Source: Aquila chrysaetos chrysaetos (Eukaryota > Chordata > Aves > Accipitriformes > Accipitridae). From it: a DNA stretch of 64,000 nt. Shown piece after piece: positions 36,636 to 52,300 of the stretch (within the stretch, counting starts at the first letter, position 1; every line of letters starts with the position of its first letter). The translations under genes were made by a program, and so were the position numbers. The stretch covers positions 34,843,120 through 34,907,119 of the forward strand of contig NC_044006.1 in NCBI RefSeq assembly GCF_900496995.4, in the 5' to 3' direction. A model generated the notes under the pieces. The model was not told the DNA's origin and did no database searches. It saw only the letters and a program-made list of their open reading frames with translations.

Positions 36636-39600
36636 GCATTTTAAATTATACATGCATATGTACAAGTTAAGATAGAGAAAACTGCCTCTCAGGCTTCTGT
36701 CTGGTTACTTTAAAAAGTAGGAAGGGGTCATTTCCTGTGGGAAACTGATCACTTGTCCTTAAAATGCCTACTGCCAGACAAAGTAAGTTACCACTAATAC
36801 GTGGGTAAGTTACCTACCAATGAAAAGGAAAAAATTAAAAATAATTTGTATTCAACATATTTAATCTATGCAACATACTGCTAAATGAAATTTAATTGTG
36901 CAATGTAACTGAATAGATTTTGAAACAATTAGTTGCATCCAATTATGCTTATTCTATCATGATGTAGTTAAAATAACTTCATTCATGCTATGTTCTTCTC
37001 AGCTCATTAGGCTGAGATTATTAAGTAAAGAAGGAGATACAAATCCCTTCCATAAATCTCTTCACTTGCCCTTAGCCTGAGCAAGAATCAGTTTCTAATT
37101 TTCCCACAAATGTTTTCTGTGCCAAGCTTCATGCAGGTGAAGCACCACAGGTATTTGCACATTTACAGGTTTTGGAAAGTCTGTGATCCTTGTCTGCCTT
37201 TCCTGCGCATACCTAGGCTATAGCTGGGTTCAGCTAGAGATTGATTGAAAATGTCAACTTGTAACTGGAAATATAAAAGGAAATATGAAATAAAAAAATA
37301 TGAAATAAAAATAAAAAGAAGTACACTTCCCTTTACAAAAAAGAAAGTGCTTTACTTGATAAAATATAGTGCATCTAGGTGTCTTAAGCATGCAGCATAG
37401 TAAATTATAACAGAAACAGACGTAATTCTTTAAACAATGCAGGCCACAAACTCTAAATCTGATAGTCCATCATGAGCATGGATTACATAATGCATTTGCA
37501 TTAGCTGAGACAATTTTGTAAATGAGCAGAGACCACAGAACTCTGACAAGGTACAGAGACAAAATGATGAGAGATTTAACCACTTCGGACTTGCAGTTTG
37601 TAGCAGTATGCAAACTGATGAATTGTCACCCATTTTGCAAGTGTGAACCTATACATAGAATGTCAGTAGATTGACTGGGTTCATGATATGCAAAATGAGG
37701 AATAGTGATCCTATTTAGAGAACAAATACCTGAACTCTTTGTCCAAAATTCAAACTAAACTTAAATAAATTTTTTAAGATTCAAAAGCGTATAGCGATCA
37801 TTCTCAAATAATACATACTGTTTTGTTTTCACTAGAATTTCAACTAGAACTAAAAAAAAAATCAGTGGCAAAAAAAGGTGGTTGTTCTCATGTAAGCAGC
37901 AGAACAAATGGCCTGTCATCTTGCTGGAATGTCTCTTTCTGTTCAGTTTGGCAGATTCAAAAAGATCTTGTAGTGTGAGTAAAATTCACGGAAGTATCCC
38001 AATTGTATAAATATTTAACTGACCTGTGTACCCATCAAAATTAGTTTAAGTTGGATAACTCTAAAATTATTAAAAGTTAGACATATAAACAAAAATTAAA
38101 TAATCAAGGCTTTACATGTATGTTGCTTCTTTTATAGTAAATATGAGATAATCTTATAACATCTGTGGAAATTACTACTAGCTTTAGCTGAACATATTTT
38201 AGACTGAACATAAAATCAAGACAGTCAACACAAGACACAAATTTAGTGATCTTCAAGTATATAAAAGTTAGCTAATCTACTTTTTGGTGGCAAAATAAAT
38301 TTCATGTATGTATTCAGAGTGATATTAATAATAAAAATACATAATTCACAAATATTAGAAAAAAAGAGTAAGAATTTCACAGCTGTAGACTTCTAATAGT
38401 AAAAGATGTTCTAAACATCTTCTTAACTGAAATGCTTGGAAATTTTTTTGGAGAAGAGTTCTATCTTTTGAAGTTTCAAATATCCTTTTGTTCCAGGTGG
38501 TAAACGTTCCTTCATTTAGATATCTAGTCTTGTAAGAACTGTCTACCAAAAAGGGAAAAGACAAAAAGAGCAAACAAAACCTAGGAAGTCAAGACCTGAT
38601 ATTCAGGGTACAAATGTTCTTTGGTTTTTAAAGAAGAAAGTTAGAATACAAATCCATTCACTTTCTTTATAAGAAAGGCACCCTTTTTTTTTTTTTTTCT
38701 TTTTCATAGCTCTTCTGAACCATTCACAAGTGAGTTTCAGAACCACTATAAATTCAGGTGTCTGTATTTCCACAGGTGATGTGTATGCTGAAATACCTTC
38801 TAGAGTTTTAAGATTTATCAGGACTGCCAATATGTATCAGGTATTTCTTTCAGTTTGAAAGAGAATACCAAAGAAATTCTTCTCCCCTATTTTTTGAATA
38901 AAGATTGACACCAGATTTAGCTATGATACAAGTAGTTCTAGACTTTATTCTACAGTAATTCATATTCAAGTTCCATTATAGTTCAGATTATTTCACTGCT
39001 TATTTTTCAAATATGCATATTCATACACTTGCCCATTAACATAATAAATATAGTCCTTCTTATTCACACATTTGTGTATTAATACTATCAATATATTCCT
39101 TCTCAGCAGATGATGGCAAATGTATCTTTCCTTTCCAAATTACTGTCTGCAAAAGTTTTCTTTAATTATAACTTTTAAATAAGCTCCTGGTAATAACAAC
39201 AACCATCTGAATAAAACATTCTTCTTTAGCTTCAAAATTTTCTCTCAGCTGGCTTACATGTACCATATGAGTCAGATTTAAAAAAAAAAAAAAAGAAAGA
39301 AAGATGTGCAAGTTCTTTGACTCAGGCTATACAGCATATGATTGAAGTAAAGAATATCATCTCCTTTGTTCACCAGGGTTTTTTATTATTATTATTTCTC
39401 TCTGGTCTTCTACTTTTCTGCTCCTCAAATAAGGCTAATTACAAAGGAAAAAAGTTGAAACTGGTGGAGAGAGATCCTTTAAAGCCATTCCTTTTGCAGA
39501 ACGGAACAAAAGAAAGTACCAAGGGCATGGATAGGCCTTGAAAAAAAGAAAAGAGAAAAACCATCTAATGAGGATGTTGAGATAAGTGCTTGTGAAGAAA

Positions 39601-40273
39601 ACTGGCAAAAAAGGGCTTTTAGTCTAAAATCCATAAATAAGTGGGCATTAGATGGGTACTAGAACATTTTTAACAAGAGAGGCCACCAAACTGTATCATC
39701 CTATGCAAGAGCTACAACCCTAAAAACTCTTCTTCTTAACAAGATAAGGGTTTTTCTCTTTGAAATATTAATTTGAAAAAGAAATACTTGAAAATTAAGG
39801 AGTATTATTCATGTCTGTGAATCCATTATAGAGGAAGACACCATCAAAGCTGCTTTAGATATAATTATGAATGCTGTAGACTTTCTAAAGGTCAAAGATC
39901 CTGAACAGTATGAAGAAATTGTTCACTGTATATGATGGTTCAGACAGGATTTGACCTCCAGTCTCTCTTTGGGTCTTCTAGGCTGTGCTAAAGAAGCAGC
40001 ATATACAGCGTCAACTAGAGAAGAGTTTAAGAATCAAATCACTTGCCCATCCTCCAAACCTATTTCTTAATACTCCTGGGTAATTGGGCACTCAGATGTG
40101 CTTGATATCCATAGATGTGCAGGTCAGGTGTTTGAGACTCAGTCTAATTACCAGAGAATGACTGCCAGCTAAGCATTGTCCATTTCAGCTCTCAGTACTG
40201 CTCTTGTAACACATAAAGGAGAAAAACAAATCTGAAAGGGGGAGAAGATAAAAGGACAGAGAAAAATAAACTA
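36636..40273. other. Intergenic sequence with simple repeats
   Basis: AT-rich, no supported gene. It contains an A-rich low-complexity patch (37270-37320, repeated GAAATA/AAATAAA words), a 15-base T run (38684-38698) and an A15 run followed by GAAAGAAAG (39280-39304). Confidence 0.65.
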
Positions 40274-40340
40274 CAGGACCTGATCCAAAGACTGTAGAAG
40301 TTAATGGAAAGTCCCATTAGCTTCAGTGAGGTTTAGATTA
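40274..40340. mobile_element. Short palindromic element, copy 1
   Basis: About 67 bp with imperfect inverted symmetry: the left part reads CAGGACCTGATCCAAAG and the right part degenerates toward its reverse complement. The first 17 bases (40274-40290) are the exact reverse complement of 61111-61127. I recognise the GATCCAAAG...CTTTGGATC word pair as typical of an old, small hairpin-forming repeat seen in reptile and bird genomes, probably a non-autonomous DNA transposon. The family name is uncertain. Confidence 0.6.
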
Positions 40341-43300
40341 ATCTCCGTTTTTAACAAGACTGGCAGTTCTTTATCCCATCATGCATTAGATCTCCTTTCA
40401 CCCATGTGTACCAGGAAGTTTGCATTTAGTACCAGTGATCTGATTTTTTAACATGTTCTGACAGATTTATGAATCAGTCAGGGAATTATTTACTTTAACT
40501 TTGTTTTTTCAGAAGTTTCTCTTAACATGAAATTTCAAGAGCTTTGAGAAGAGATGACAGTACAACAGTAGTCCCCAAAATACGATAATAATAGCTTGTA
40601 AATCCCTCAGGCCATAACTGAAAATCTGATGTTTTCACTGCCTGTGGTGCATTTTGGTTGTGAATAAGAAAAGTCATAAAATACTTAGTGCAGATTCATG
40701 AACAAAGGGTTTCCTAAACATATGATACACTTTACACTGCTCCTTTCTTACTCACTTTTAGTGAAACTTCTGGCACATGTTCTGTGCCGCAGATGGACCA
40801 GCAAAATACACATGTATCTAGTGATCAGGTGTTTGAACTTGATTGCCAGCTAGCAGCTTTTGGTGTGATAGAGGATTCACCCACAGGTGTCCTACACACA
40901 GGAGAGTAATCTTTTGGCACTAAATTTTCACAGCAGGCTACCTGTGTGCCTGATTGATAGCCATTGGCTCTTTTATGTCACTTGCTGCAGCATTTCCCAA
41001 ATTCTGCATCAATGATGAACAAATATAGCAGGGTAATACCAAATGGTTTGATATATTTCCTGCAATAATTCAGGTTTATTTATTATAGTTTACAGTTTGA
41101 TTTACTGAGTAGTGAAGCTGAATTATTATGAATGTTGGGTTGTTTTCTTTGTATCAATGATTTTCCTTGTATCAGGGTTTTTCCTGAACCATCACTCATG
41201 AAACCGATGTTTTATGAGTTTTTGATAGCACAGATATTATGATAGATAGTATCTTCTGCATAAAGATTAATAAACCAGCAACAACTGCAGAAGAGATGGT
41301 AAGAGTATTTTTGTGCTAGGTTCAAGCTCTAGAAAGATTAATAATGTTCTTCACTTCTGAGACAGTCTTTTATTTTGCTTTATATGGCACACATAATATC
41401 AGTGAAGCATCAGAAGTAATTCCATAATTAAATTCTGTTGATACTTGCTTTTAAAGCAAAATTATAATCCTTCTGTTTCACACATTAAAGATTGAGTTCA
41501 GTCTCTGAATAAGGCAGTAACTCTTCAGAGGACACTTGAATTTTCTTTATCACATTTTAAGAAAAATATTTACTGACTGTAGCAGAGGAAATACGTATAA
41601 ATGCTCTCTTATTGATATTTTGCACATTTTTCTCACATATCTTTGAGTTCAGTTAGCTAAATAACCACAATTCCCACAAACCACAAACTTCATAGACTCA
41701 AATAGTGTCTTAAACATAAGATGCTTTTGAAACATGAAAACTGCATATGCAGAGCTATGTCTCTTATTCCTTGTAACCTATATGAGTTTGAGCAAAGCTA
41801 GTCAATAGATCTACTGAGATATAAGAATTCTTTATGTTTTCCATGGGGGGGTGGGAAACCCTCTCCTGGCTTTTTTTCATCAAGATGTTATAGAAGTTAT
41901 GTAGTGAGATTGAGTTTCACCTCAATGATCTACATGCATGTTGTGTTGTAGATAGTAGAAGCCCTAGGTGAATGCTGGTTGTCTGAGACAAAAGGGAAAA
42001 ATGTGGATTGAGTGGATGATGCTGACTGACATTGAGGAATAATTAAATGGGGAGACTGTTAAATATTGTACCTCTATTAAATGTAATTGAATTAAGAAAG
42101 GGACAAAAAGACATGTTGATAATAAACTAAGTAATTTAGTAGCTCATCTATTTCCTTTTATAATTTGTGTGGGCCCAAATTGGGGGGTTTTGTGCAAATT
42201 GTGTTAAATTCCTCTTTGGTTGAAATACCATGTTTGTTCCTATATTTCTTGACAAAAGGGATTACAGAAGGCGAGACTGAGATCAGTTATTTATTTTGGA
42301 CCCTTTCTTTCTAAGGTAACGGGGTAAAATTTTTTTTTATTCCTATCTTTCTACCAGTGCATATTGTTTTTCCTCAATAAGAATTTATTTTAATATGCTA
42401 GTAATGTGACTTTTCTGAAGTGTGGAAATGGAGATATGAGTTGTGCAATAAGGACATTCTGAAATACACATGTAGTCAATCACCTGAGCATTTCTCAGTC
42501 AACTTTAAATGGGGTTTTTCAGAAGTTGCATCTGCTGATAATTGTGATCTATCCAGTGTGGTGTGTGTTGTCTTACATGTTTATATGTATTGTGTCATTT
42601 TTGCTTAGCATTTTTGCTTAGGTGACTGCTGTCATTAAAGGAGAGGCAGCAACTGGAATTGTATCATCTACTTAATATTCAAAACTATTCCATTTATATG
42701 GAAAACTACCCATGTTAATTTCTGATGGCTTCCAATGTAAGTTAAAAAGGAAAAAAAACTGTTAATTTTTTTTAATCTTATTTTCCTAGCCATGATCACT
42801 TGGTTGTCTAAATAAACAAAATCAACGGATTGTGACAGCAATAGTAGTTTTCTTTCAATTTAGGTCTTATATAAACTTTGGAAGGAATAATTGCACATAA
42901 TTAATTACTAATCTCTAATTTTGAAATGTGGGGCTTCTTCTTCATATTTACTTTCTTAAAAGTGCCAAACATAGCTACAGTCATCTCTACTTACCTCAGC
43001 AAAACCCTTCCCATGTACACCTTAAGCGACTGTACTCTCAGCAGCCCTCCTCAGTTGCCTGCCTACCTCAGTAAAGCAGCGTCATCCATGGTTCAAATTA
43101 TTAGAACTCAGTGCATATATTTTTTTGAAAGGACTTCTCCACCAGCTTTCCACTATGTGCTCCTTTGGAATTTCACCCAAATAAGGAAAAAAAAGACATT
43201 TTGTATTATGATTTATGTTTTTCTGTACAGAAGAGCAAGTATGAGGAGATGGGATTACATTTCATAGGCTTTTGCTTCTTAGTCTTTGTCAGCTTGATAA

Positions 43301-46300
43301 TGCTGCCTTATTTTGGCCTCTTCAAATAGCTCTTTATAGGGTCTGTTGGTATGATTTTGTGCAAACTAATGTAGAATCCAGAACAGCTTCATTAGGCTTT
43401 ACCTTTCCTCTAATGAAAGCATCCACCAGGGGATATTCCTTACCACAGAGGGAATTTCCAACTATATATTGATTATGTGGCACAAAGTGGCCTTCTGTTA
43501 TTAGACAATCCAGACAGAAGACAAATTATTAGAAAGTAAACATTTTATTATAGGAAGGGAGGGGAAAATTTTCATGTTATTAACCATTCAAGCTAGACTA
43601 AATTACCATCTTTACCCAGGTCAAAACCAGAGCAAGTTTATCTAGTTCAAAGCAGAAAACCAGCTTTCTCTTTTAATTAAAATGCCAAGTAATTGGTTCT
43701 GTAATTGGAAATGGACTTCTAAAAACATAGTAGAACTTGTCAGATGCATTCCTGCAGTGAAAAAATTGGTCACAGAAAATGAATAATTTCCCAAGATATT
43801 TCACATCTGGAAACTCATCAGACTTTAGTAGAATGGTGCAATTATTTCCTGTTTCACCCTAGGAAAAAAAAAAGTTTTTTACAGTGTGGTTTTAAAAACC
43901 TTATTATTTAATTCTGTTAATAACCTTCTCCTGGAGAAGAATACATGCCAAACTTCAGCTGTCAGGAGGCTTCAAGCATCTAACTGATGATCCTGTTTGA
44001 GAGTCTGAATATCACTCCCAAAAATAGTATGTGAAAAAGAAACACTTTGACTTATTCCATTCAATAAGTAACACAGATAGTCAACAGTGAAACACTGAGA
44101 CTCAAAACACTGAGCATAATGATACATTGTCATTGGATGTTTAAAGTATTGACAGTTAAATAATTTATGAATTAGTATAAAGCATTAAGATACAGTATTT
44201 TAATAGGGCAGTCATTTGCGAAAACTATTCATATAAGAAAGTAAATGCCAGGATGTGGTAGGTCTAATATTATCTAAAATTATGAATTCATGTTAATTCA
44301 ATGAACATAGTCTTCTTAAGTACATGTTTGATGACAGACAAAATAAATTAATACTCTTTTAGTTGCTACTTTAAATTGCTTCTTCTGCCCCTTGCCTCTG
44401 TCCCCCAGTTAGCCACTGGCTGTGTTTTGGCTTTTACAATTCATGTGTGGACTGTAGAATAATTACATGGATTATAATGCATTTTTAGTGGTGATTCTTA
44501 TTGTGGAAAATGTGCAGCATATATTACATTAAAATGTATGCTGAAACTGTTGTTTAAACCAGGATGCCTAGCTATTTCTTGAATGTCTTCACAAGGAAAG
44601 ATGATGATACACAGTTGAATGAATGAGTGACAAAAGTGGCCTTGCTGGAAGCTTGGTTTGATTCTTGGTGTAACCTGGTTAATGGAACCCAGTCACGGAA
44701 ATGAACAGAAGTTCTCTGAGAGTAAGAACTAGACTACGCTTAGTACTGCACTTCCTGCTCTGACCGTAACTTAGATTGCAAGCTCACATGTTTGATTCCA
44801 GATCCCGTAAGTACCCACTTTTGGCTCACATTCAGTCGCTGGTGCAAAACAACTGGCTCCCAGACAAGAAAGCTTCAACTGGAAATGCGGGCCATATGTG
44901 ATAGTTGCTCAGACCTTTGTGGTTCACTTAAAACTTGAAGAGGCAGTTCAGTAAATCTGTCGTAGGCCCTCTGAGGGCTATTGTGAATTCTCAGGAGTCT
45001 ATATCTAGATCTAGACAAATGTAGAATGTCCTCTTTGCCGGGACTGTGCCTAGACCTAGCAAGATTAAAGAGCAAAGAGATGCTGGGTCCTGTAACTCCA
45101 GGGATGTCGGCTTCGAGGCAGGGGAGCCAAATCACATTGATGCCTCTTATTCACATCCTAGTCTTCATCAGCCCTGTCATGCAGTTCGCTTGTGCAGGGA
45201 GTTCAGTCCTGACTGAGACAATCAAGAACTGACGTGCCAGGGAGACTCTCACAGAGTGTGCTGGGAGATCGTAAGACTTGTGAAATGCACAAGAATCATC
45301 TCATGTTTAATCCTGGAAAGGCCTCTCATTGCTGAGTGCAAAAGCAGATGAGCCCAAAAAGCCTGTTAAAGTGAGTTGAATGCAACAGGCATCAGTTGTG
45401 AATGAATGTGGGATGACAACATGGACACAATTGGCTTTAGCCATTTGGCTTTGGGAGCTTGAACCTGGCAACCAAGAGCACATAGACATGCCCATAAAAT
45501 GCACCAAAAAGATGTGAGATTACTAGCCACCTTTTTCTTGGTGGTGCAAGAGATTTACAATGCTGTAAAGAGATTCGTTGTGTCCAGCCATAAAAAAAAT
45601 CTAAGTATATTGTGTGTTACAATTATAAAATTGCATTCAGAGATGAGTCTGTTTCATTCCAGTTTTTCTTATTAAAATGGTCTAAATTGTATAGCCCGGA
45701 TAATATCACTAGCATCGATCTGGTAAGACACCTGCAGGTTTGATGACCATCCTTATCTAATGTAAGCAGAATTTTTAGACTTGTTTCACATTTTAGTTGA
45801 TGTTAAAGAACTGCAATAAATACAGCTTCACCTGCATTCAGATTGATGGCTAAAATAGAAATAGGAAAGCAAAAATGAAGGAACAAAGCTAAAACTGAGA
45901 GTGGCAAAGCGAAACAAAGAGGAAGGCTGTGCAGCTCTCCTTCCACCGGTACTGCAAGGTTTTAGTCATCATTGCGGTTGAGTCTCTGCTTCTGAAAAAA
46001 GTTGACTGTGATGAGGTATTCAGACCTAGGACTGCTTTACTTCTCTGAACTGACTGTGCTGCTAAATCTGCAAATAATTATGTGAGTAAACATCATTTGT
46101 GGAAACAAACTGTATCTGCATACACATGCTGTTGGACCAAAGGTGTCATATGGATAGCTACACAGCATTTGTAGTAAGTGGAACAGAAACAAGGGGAACA
46201 GAAACTGTTTTGTGAATGGCATTTGGCTTGAAGACTCCAGGAGGCATAAATCTTAGGTATAGTACTACATAATGAAAATGTATCTTCCAAGTATATAGTG

Positions 46301-49300
46301 CTGTATTTGTCTACAGATACTAAAAATACTTACAAAATGTATAGGCTAAATTTTTTTTAATTGTTTAGTCCATGAGTTTACAAACATTATAGGGCCAAAA
46401 GTATATGTACCTTTATATACTATGTAAGTTGCACTTTCAGTCAGTGAATCAGCAGGTAAATAAAGGCCAACATACTTAGCTGAACTTTTATGCTTATATT
46501 TATACAACCAGAAGTTTGGGAATATCATCATCTTGGCACAGGAGATTTTCACTGACCATCCAAATATGGCTTCTTTGAAAATAGAATGATTTGCATCAAC
46601 ATTACACAATACTGTAGGACAGAAAGTGAAAGAAATGTCCTGTTCAATGGGTCTGAAGAACTTTCTCTTTTAAAATTTACCACGTATTAATTATGTATGA
46701 CATTTCAGGGAGTGCGAGTTGTTTGTAGCCTATGGCCATGTGTTAGTGAAATGAGACATTACTGAGACAGAAAATAAAAATGTGTCAGCATATCAAATTA
46801 CATAGATATTGGTAGCCTAGATGTATTTGCTAGTTTGAAAACCTATGTTTGATATAGTGAAATTAAAGTTCTGCACACTGCTTTTAGGTAGCAGTATCAC
46901 ATTTCTTTAAAAATAACAACACTGAAGTAGTTGGGTGAAAAGAAATGGAATTCTCATCTTGCAGCATCACTGCAAAGAAGCAATAAATAAAATATCTTCT
47001 CTTAACCTATTCTGCAGCTAATAAAAATGATGATAGAACTCCTGAAATGCATTTCAAAACAAAAAAATGCTTAGCAACCTCCTTCTCATTCAACAAAATA
47101 AGGAAAAAGCTTATTGAGGATTTATATGCTGTGTGTAAATATTTTATTTGTTTTCCCCCTTCTTTGGAAGAATATCTTTCTCTAGTAGTGCACTTTTAGC
47201 TACAAAATTCAAGAGGCATTTCTTCCTTCACATAGGGAAAGGAAGGATCCCAAACTTTCTGGGGATCAGTTATTCTTTTAATTTAATAATGCTGTGTTTT
47301 ACAGTATGTTGGTTGTTATATACTGTATTAGCTGTATTTTTACAGTATGTTTGGTTGTTCTTTTTATATCTTTTGATCCCATGAAAAGAGAAGCTGTCTT
47401 TCTCACGGCCTAAGACAAGCTGTTGAAATGGCTGCCAGCAGAGCTGTGGTGTTAAAAAAAAAAAAACAACCAAACAAAAACCATTCTGCAAACTGGAAAT
47501 GGTTGAACCAGTGGGGTGTCTTTTAACATTCCTCCGAATCTACCCACTTGGTTGCTTGTCTCCCCTCCTCCTGAAGTGTAAGCTTCGTGAGTATTAAAAC
47601 AGCCACTTCACCAATAGTATCTGAAGAAGATTTGCTTCTAGCACCTCTGATATTTTAAGGATGTAATGTTTCCCCTCCTCTTTTATGTTGCTACAATCTC
47701 CATTGTTTTCTTTAGTGAAGGGGAATTTGGATGGGAATTCCTCCAAGTCCCAGCACTCACTGCTGCACAGTGCAAGATGATTCATCCTAAACTTGTGTAA
47801 ACCTCCTCATCTGTGCTAATACGTGTTGTTGTTAAGGATTTGCAGTCCTGCAGCCCATCTCAAGGTCAAATCAGTTAGGTACATATGATGCTCAATGGAC
47901 TTAACATTCCAGTTTATCAAAAAAAGAAACAGCCTTTATCTTAGCAAGCAAAAAATTAAGGTGGGAATAGCAGTTCCTGCAATATGTGCAAACTGTGGCT
48001 ATCAGCTAGAACATCAGTGTCCATTTGCATGCCTTACAGTGTTTTCTTTTCACTGCTGCCCTGTTTGGAGTTCTCTGGTTTGTGCTGTCCATCTTTAGTA
48101 CTGCCAGAGCTTCCATATTCACTATTCTTACAGGAGGCTTTGAAATTTGTAGGAAAACACTAATAAATTTCATCCTTATTGACTAATTTTTTAGATTTTT
48201 AGCATCTTCTAGCTCATAGTTCTCATTTGTTTTTAAATGTAAATTTAAAAAAAAAAATTGTTTCCTGCAGATTTTAATTATTTTAACAGTTTCCAAAGTA
48301 CTTCACATTTGTTTTGCAAAAGGAGTATATATTGTACTGTGGTATTTGTAATGGTTCAGTATTGAGACCACATGCTTTACGGGAACTATGAGTGCTTTTA
48401 ATTTCAATGACTGATAGTACTTTACAGTCAGATAACCTTTACAGAGGTTTCTCTGTTCTTAGGTTCTACAATGCTAATGCGCTTCTTGTCAATTATATCT
48501 GTAGTGGAGTATTCTGATCTCTTCTTCATAGTTTTTACCATTGTATCCATGTGCCTTCCATCAGTGTGTTAAGCAGTGTGCAGATGACTAATGTCTGTCA
48601 TGTTTGTTCTTGGACTCCAGAGAGGCAGCAGTGTGTTCAGTAAAGTGGCTTTATTTTGAAAAGGTTGTAGTAGGAAGCTCAAAAGCATATACTCTAACTT
48701 GAATAGGCAGACATGAGGTTTGTGATGATCTGTAGTTCCTCAAGAAGTGGTGAAATGAACAAGCCCTCCAAAATCTGCATCTTCAGTGCAGACAAGATTA
48801 TCCTGATTGTTGAAAGCTCCATTGAGCCAAGCAGAAAATTGTCATCAATCCTCATCTTCACCTGTGTGCATTAGGCCATCTTTCATATTGATACTTTGTC
48901 TCAATATGCAAACAAATGCCCTAACTTTTGATATTCAGCGGCAAACGAGAACAAGGGGTGGAGGATAGGTATGATGCACCTGGTATACAGCTGCTGAGAA
49001 GACACACTGCAGTGTTTTGTATTGGTTATGTCATGCACAGTTTATGGTATTGCCATAGCAGTCTAACAACCACATGACAGATGCAATTTTGGAGTGCAGA
49101 TCATGGTTTAGCAGAATGGAGAAGTCACCTAGCCAACTGAAGATATTGTTCAAAGAACTGCTATGCAAAAAGTTAGTGTTAGCTTGCTAAACTACATACC
49201 AAGCTTGTCAATTGTAGAATGCAAGTTATGAATTATGTGGTTGTACAGATAGTGGTTTCTTTATGATAGAAATGTTTATAAAAAGTTTCTCTAAAAAATG

Positions 49301-52300
49301 GTTTAACTACAGAAGTATTCCACTTCATCCTTAACTGAATGCCCAAGCTGAATGAGAGGAACTGTGGTAATGGAGGAAGTAGTAGTAAGAGCAGCAAACT
49401 GTGCAACAGCTGTAAAATCTTAGGAAAAGGATATTTTTTGAGAGAATTTGGGCACATGCTGAAATTAACTGACAGCAAATGGAATTTAGTAAAGCTATTA
49501 ATGTTAAAAGTGAAAATCATGGTAAAACATGCTGTTGATTCTTTAAAAGAACAGCAAAAATCTCTCTTCCATCTTTAGCCAATATAAAACAAAAGGAAAT
49601 TTGAATAAAATATGGAAGGAAAAAGTGACTACGCTTTAGGCATTTATACTGCATTCCTCTGTGTCTATTACTGTGTTCTCTATTACATGTAATAAATAAA
49701 AAAATGGAGCCTGGTTTTGACAAAAGCCTGGAAAATATCTGTGAGGATTGTTTCTTGACAGTCAAAAAGGAAAAACAGCTCTTGCTTACTTAATCTTCCT
49801 AGTCCTTTATGTCTACAAGGACATGCATTACTTCACTCATGTTACCATGTCATCTTCCTCTTCAGTCCCTGTTAATGTCTTCTTCTGGTCTTATCCTGCT
49901 GTGACTGAGCATTACAAAGTTTTTCACGCCTCCATGCGTAAGTCCATCAACCAATTAGTTTTCAGAGCACATGATACATATAGATGGCATGGCAGTGGGT
50001 TCAGACCTAGGTCAGCATACTCCAAGCTTTCAGTCAATATGAAAAAAGTATAGGTCTACATTATCAGTTGTATCGATTTAGAGAGTGGATTTTTCATTGT
50101 TGTTTCTTTTTCAAACTTACTTCCAGCTGTCATCACCGCTGTTATTCTGATTTTTGTCTCAACATTCACCACAGAATTTCTCACCATGACAAACGCTGAT
50201 TTTAAACAAGCACCTGATATGTATCAAAGTATGGGTCTCATATTGACTCTTTATAAGTTTTTGTTGTACACCTTGCATATCTGCTTTTTAGAACATTCCA
50301 GTAAGGTATCTGATTTTTACTTCTAATCAGCTTCTGTTTTCTTCTGAAAAAGTTTGGAGGACTTGTTGGTGAGGACTTCTATGGTAAATCTGCCTCAAAA
50401 ATACGTCTTGCTTGTAAACTAATGTAGAATACAATGGCTAATATATTTTAATTGACCTAAAGTGTCAGGTTTTCAAAGTCCAAACTGAAATAATCAGGGA
50501 TCAATTACTATTGATTGTGTTTAATGTAGATTGAAACAAATGTGAGTTAAACAGTGAGACATCCTGGATTAGAATGAACCCACCTTGGCATTTTGATGGA
50601 GGCAATGAATCATTGTACAAATATACTGAGGATTTGGGATCAAGTGTATCTCAGCAGAAAAAAAGAGAAAATGCTTTTCTGAAAAATATGGTGTCTATTT
50701 TTTTCTTTCATTGCTATCCACAGCTTTAGGAGTTAGGAAAAAACTTCTCTGTGGTTGCTTTGTCTTTTATTCTGTAGTAAAGAGGGAGATTATACCTGCA
50801 TAATCTCTTTAATTTTATTTAGTATGCTGATGCATAAATCTGTTTGGCTGTCATCTACCTCTGTCTTGTATTAACTTGATTTTTTTTTTTATAATTTCTG
50901 TTTTGTCCTTGTAAATAAAATGAGAAGTAGGCCTAATAGTTTAGAACAAATACAGCTTTATATTATTGTAAAGTTTTGAGATTAGAAAATGAGATGGTAC
51001 TACTGTTAAAGCAACATAAAACTAGAAGCAGCTCCATTCAGCTGCAGTCTGAATGGAGATGAAGAGGGTTGTCTGCAATTAGAAGGTACTGCTTAGGTGG
51101 GAACTACTGCTGCTTCGATCTCTTTCATTTCTGCTTTCTCCATTCTTTTTCTACTCTGAGGTAAATGAGATTACAAGCTCCCCTGTAATCAATAAAATTG
51201 CTATGATTTATATTAATTCTGAAAAAAAAAATAAAAAAAATCCTGTAACAGGAATATACTGATATCAAAGCTACCTAGGGTAGGTAAAAATACTATATTT
51301 ATTTATATAGTTGCCCTGTTTTTATCCATACAATAATGAAGCTCTAATGAAGAAATCTGTGTCCCACTATCATTTATTTCAGTGGGGCCAGAAGTTTAGC
51401 TTAGATTTCGAAACTGTTTGGAAATCTGCTTTCTGTTCTCAGTTACACGGCTTTTTGTACAATCAGTCTGTGGAGATGTGTATAATAAGTATCCTTGTGC
51501 TGAGACACAGTCCATGTGAATTTAAATTAAAGACTACAAGGATCTCCTTGCAGGTGTTATGTAGTTTAATGGATCATAGATATATGTTTAAAGGGTTACA
51601 TCTTTTTTTGTTGTTCATAAGAAAAATGTTTGCAAAAATGGGAATCTCACTGAAACATATAACTTTGAATTCAGACTATGATATATATAAAATCATCAGA
51701 GCCTTTCCCTATCCAGAGAATTTCAAAATACCCTTCTACTCCATATGTAGAGTTGATCTGAGAAGGAAGGTGAAGGTGCTGTTATGACTCATGAGATTCT
51801 CTTGATAAATCAGAATTTTAAACAAATAAAACATAATTAGACTCCCACAGATCATTTCAAAATATCCTCAGGCCTCTGACATACCCATATTTCTATAGCA
51901 GCCAGTGGTAAAGATGTCTTTAAAGCAAAGAACAACAAAAACCCCACAACCCCTTCACCTCGAAATCCAGACAGTGGCATATCATAACAAAGACTGAATC
52001 AGGGGACTGCCTGCCTACATAGAATAAAAGTGAGCATCCACAATCAGATACACGGTGAAAAATTCAAAATACTTCTGGAAAGCCTTTTCAACTTCAGTCA
52101 CATTACCTTTACTACATATTAAACTGCTACTGTATGAGTAGCTTCAGTTCAAAGAGATAGGAGCTTGAAAAAATTTTAAACTCTAAATAAATCATTGACC
52201 CTCAGTACAAACCAGGTATATACCATGAGATAAAAGAGGAGATTTACCAGGAATATTGAATAATAATCATCCCACAAATTTTCAGATCCTAGAATCAAAC

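Noticed and set aside
44786..44800. TGTTTGATTCC, another B-box-like word that might mark a tRNA-derived SINE
   Set aside because: No matching A box, no defined SINE body and no second copy found in the window.
51311..51787. 158-codon open frame on the plus strand
   Set aside because: No known domain, AT-driven composition, no CpG island or splice context. Its length is within chance for a 64-kb window.
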